From IMG/VR virus record IMGVR_UViG_3300025929_000021, positions 1 through 53,906 of that record: a stretch of 53,906 nt of DNA. One strand, given 5' to 3'. Source of the stretch: a virus. How positions within the stretch are numbered: the first letter of the stretch is position 1; the number at the start of each line of letters is the position of its first letter. A program made the translations under genes and the position numbers. Shown one piece after another: positions 52,537-53,906 of the stretch. Below the pieces are notes generated by a model. It did not search any database. It had not been told where the DNA came from and worked only from the letters and a program-made list of their open reading frames with translations.

Positions 52537-53906
52537 ATGGGCACCAACTGGAAGATGCCGATTGCCGTCATCGGGAAGCCGACCGGTGACGGCCGCCAGT
52601 TCGACGACGGGGCCCTGTCGCACCGCGACCTGCCGCTGCCGCTGCGGTACGTCCCGTCCGACTCCGGCGGGCACGCGAACGCGGTCATCGTCGGGCACAT
52701 CAGCAAGGTAGGCAAGGAGGAGGACGGCATGCTGCCTGCCTCCGGCGAGTTCTACGACGACGAGACATGGCCGGACGACGTCCGGAACCATGCGATCGCC
52801 GCGATGAAGTTCACGCAGAACAAGGTGATCGGCCCGTCCGTCGACCTGGACAAGGCCGAGATGGAGCACGTGCCGGAGCCGAAGGCGTACGCGGCCTGGA
52901 AGAAGGAGCAGCGCGGCAAGATCAAGGCCGCGAAGATGGCGCACGCCAGCAAGACCGGCTCCGACTGCGGCTGCGCTGCCAACGACGAGCCGATCTTCGC
53001 GGAGGAGGCGTACGACGGGCCCCGGCTGCGGATGGTCCGGTCCGGCCGGATCGCCTCCGCCACCCTCGTGCACATCCCGGCGTTCGCCGAACTGGCCGGG
53101 CACGCTGTGCTGACCGCCGCGAAGAAGCCGAAGGACGCCCCAGAGCCGGTCGGGGAGTCCATGGCCGCCGACGCCGCCATGATCGAAAACGACGACGAGA
53201 TGACGACCGAGCAGGAGGCCCGGGACAAGATGCGCTCGCTCATCGCCGGGGCAGCCCCGGCGACACCCCCAGCCGCATGGTTCGAAGACCCGAAGCTCGA
53301 AGGTCCGACCCCGCTGCACATCGGCGACGACGGCCGCGTCTACGGGCACGTCGCCACCTGGGAAACCTGCCACGTCGGCATTGGCTCGTCCTGCGTCAAG
53401 CCGCCCAAGTCCCAGACCAGCTACGCCTACTTCCACACCGGCGAGATCGTCACCGACGACGGCAACCGGCTGCCCGTCGGCCGCCTCACCTACGGCGCAG
53501 GCGGGCACGCCGGGCCGAACCTCGGATATCGGGCCGCCGCCGAGCACTACGACGTCACCAACAACACGGGTGCCCTCGTGCGCGCCGGTGAAGACGCGTA
53601 CGGCATCTGGGTGGCCGGTGCCGTCGTCCCCGAGGCCGACGACGCCGCTGTCCGGGTGATGCGCGCGACCCCGCTGTCCGGTGACTGGCGGCGCGTCGGC
53701 GGCAACCTGGAAATGGTCGCCGCCCTGCACGTCAACACGGCCGGATTCCCGATCCCCCGCATGCTCGCCGCGTCCGCCGCCGGAGGCGAAGACGACCTGT
53801 ACTCGCTCGTCGCCGCCGGAGCCCTGCCCCGCATCGCCGAAGACGACGAGGAACTGACCGCGTCCGTCGCTGCCCTGCCTCTCGACACGGAGGCGCTGGG
53901 CCGGGC
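52537..53906 (+). CDS. Capsid maturation protease (5' part; continues at base 146)
   Basis: It encodes 456 residues here and about 508 across the junction with the left end. AAGGGG precedes the ATG. The N-terminal domain (Asp-Leu-Pro-Leu-Pro-Leu-Arg-Tyr, Val-Gly-His-Ile) and the Ala-Ser-Ala-Thr-Leu-Val-His-Ile-Pro-Ala-Phe-Ala segment near 170-180 resemble prohead proteases of actinophages. A second region (about 255-400) has Val-Tyr-Gly-His-Val-Ala-Thr-Trp and Cys-Val-x-Pro-Pro. It would process the capsid precursor encoded at 3804. Catalytic residues were not assigned. Confidence 0.75.
   Translation, partial: MGTNWKMPIAVIGKPTGDGRQFDDGALSHRDLPLPLRYVPSDSGGHANAVIVGHISKVGKEEDGMLPASGEFYDDETWPDDVRNHAIAAMKFTQNKVIGPSVDLDKAEMEHVPEPKAYAAWKKEQRGKIKAAKMAHASKTGSDCGCAANDEPIFAEEAYDGPRLRMVRSGRIASATLVHIPAFAELAGHAVLTAAKKPKDAPEPVGESMAADAAMIENDDEMTTEQEARDKMRSLIAGAAPATPPAAWFEDPKLEGPTPLHIGDDGRVYGHVATWETCHVGIGSSCVKPPKSQTSYAYFHTGEIVTDDGNRLPVGRLTYGAGGHAGPNLGYRAAAEHYDVTNNTGALVRAGEDAYGIWVAGAVVPEADDAAVRVMRATPLSGDWRRVGGNLEMVAALHVNTAGFPIPRMLAASAAGGEDDLYSLVAAGALPRIAEDDEELTASVAALPLDTEALGR
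53181..53190 (+). repeat. Dispersed motif GATCNAAAAC, copy 22
   Basis: CATGATCGAAAACG in the capsid protease gene, read as Met-Ile-Glu-Asn. Confidence 0.9.
53761..53906. repeat. Terminal overlap, right copy
   Basis: 146 bases identical to 1-145 apart from one extra C. This copy keeps the capsid protease frame open, so it is the better version. Confidence 0.9.

Noticed and set aside
1-53906. CRISPR array, integrase, excisionase or CI-type repressor
   Set aside because: No regularly spaced repeats with unique spacers, no tyrosine or serine recombinase motifs, and no clear repressor found; the small HTH proteins are not enough to call lysogeny.

Overview
The window looks like an essentially complete genome of a lytic, tailed (siphovirus-type) phage of a high-GC actinobacterium, most likely Streptomyces. 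The base composition, the dense operons joined by ATGA/GTGA overlaps, and the gene set (terminase, portal, MuF, capsid maturation protease, two capsid-like proteins, tail tube, chaperones, 800-residue tape measure, minor tail proteins, M15-type endolysin, ERF recombinase, tandem ParB-like proteins) match the Streptomyces phages that carry separate hexamer and pentamer capsid proteins. That cluster resemblance is from memory and was not searched. The first 145 bases repeat the last 146 bases with one base missing, so the ends are an assembly overlap or permutation junction that cuts the capsid protease gene. No integrase, excisionase or CI-type repressor was recognised.

Layout. (1) 52.5-53.9 kb joined to 1-0.3 kb: capsid maturation protease. 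(2) 0.3-3.7 kb: an island of small genes, several on the minus strand (two paralogous small proteins, a DUF1810-like protein, a winged-helix protein, zinc-binding proteins, a glycosyltransferase). (3) 3.8-22.8 kb, plus strand: capsid proteins, head-tail connection, tail, membrane proteins, endolysin. (4) 22.8-29.7 kb, minus strand: HNH nuclease, Ltp-like lipoprotein, HicA-like protein, ERF recombinase, two replication-initiation proteins with an iteron-like array, and an HTH protein. (5) 29.9-35.6 kb, plus strand: ParB-like pair, HTH protein, small proteins, terminase. (6) 35.6-42.1 kb: short accessory transcription units, several tRNA-like genes with abnormal anticodon arms, structured RNAs, a secreted peptidase-inhibitor-like protein and a macrodomain. 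(7) 42.1-52.5 kb, plus strand: portal (frameshifted), MuF, a 1798-residue protein with helical repeats, a Nudix domain and an ADP-ribosyltransferase-like domain, and a possible Acb2-like small protein.

Two themes stand out. First, a dispersed 10-base core, GATCNAAAAC (extended CAWGATCRAAAACG), occurs 22 times on both strands, inside and between genes. In a genome this GC-rich it should be almost absent. Copies inside sense coding sequence always use the same frame (Ile-Glu/Lys/Gln-Asn), while others sit at start codons, just upstream of ribosome-binding sites or over a stop codon. This looks like a genome-wide protein-binding site. Second, genes linked to NAD/ADP-ribose chemistry recur: the giant Nudix plus ADP-ribosyltransferase protein next to MuF, a stand-alone macrodomain and a DUF1810-like protein. 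Also notable are a lambda-like arrangement in which the probable replication initiator gene carries 23-bp repeats beside an AT-rich patch, with a short counter-transcribed RNA just upstream, and a cluster of cloverleaf-like RNAs whose anticodon arms are too long or too short.
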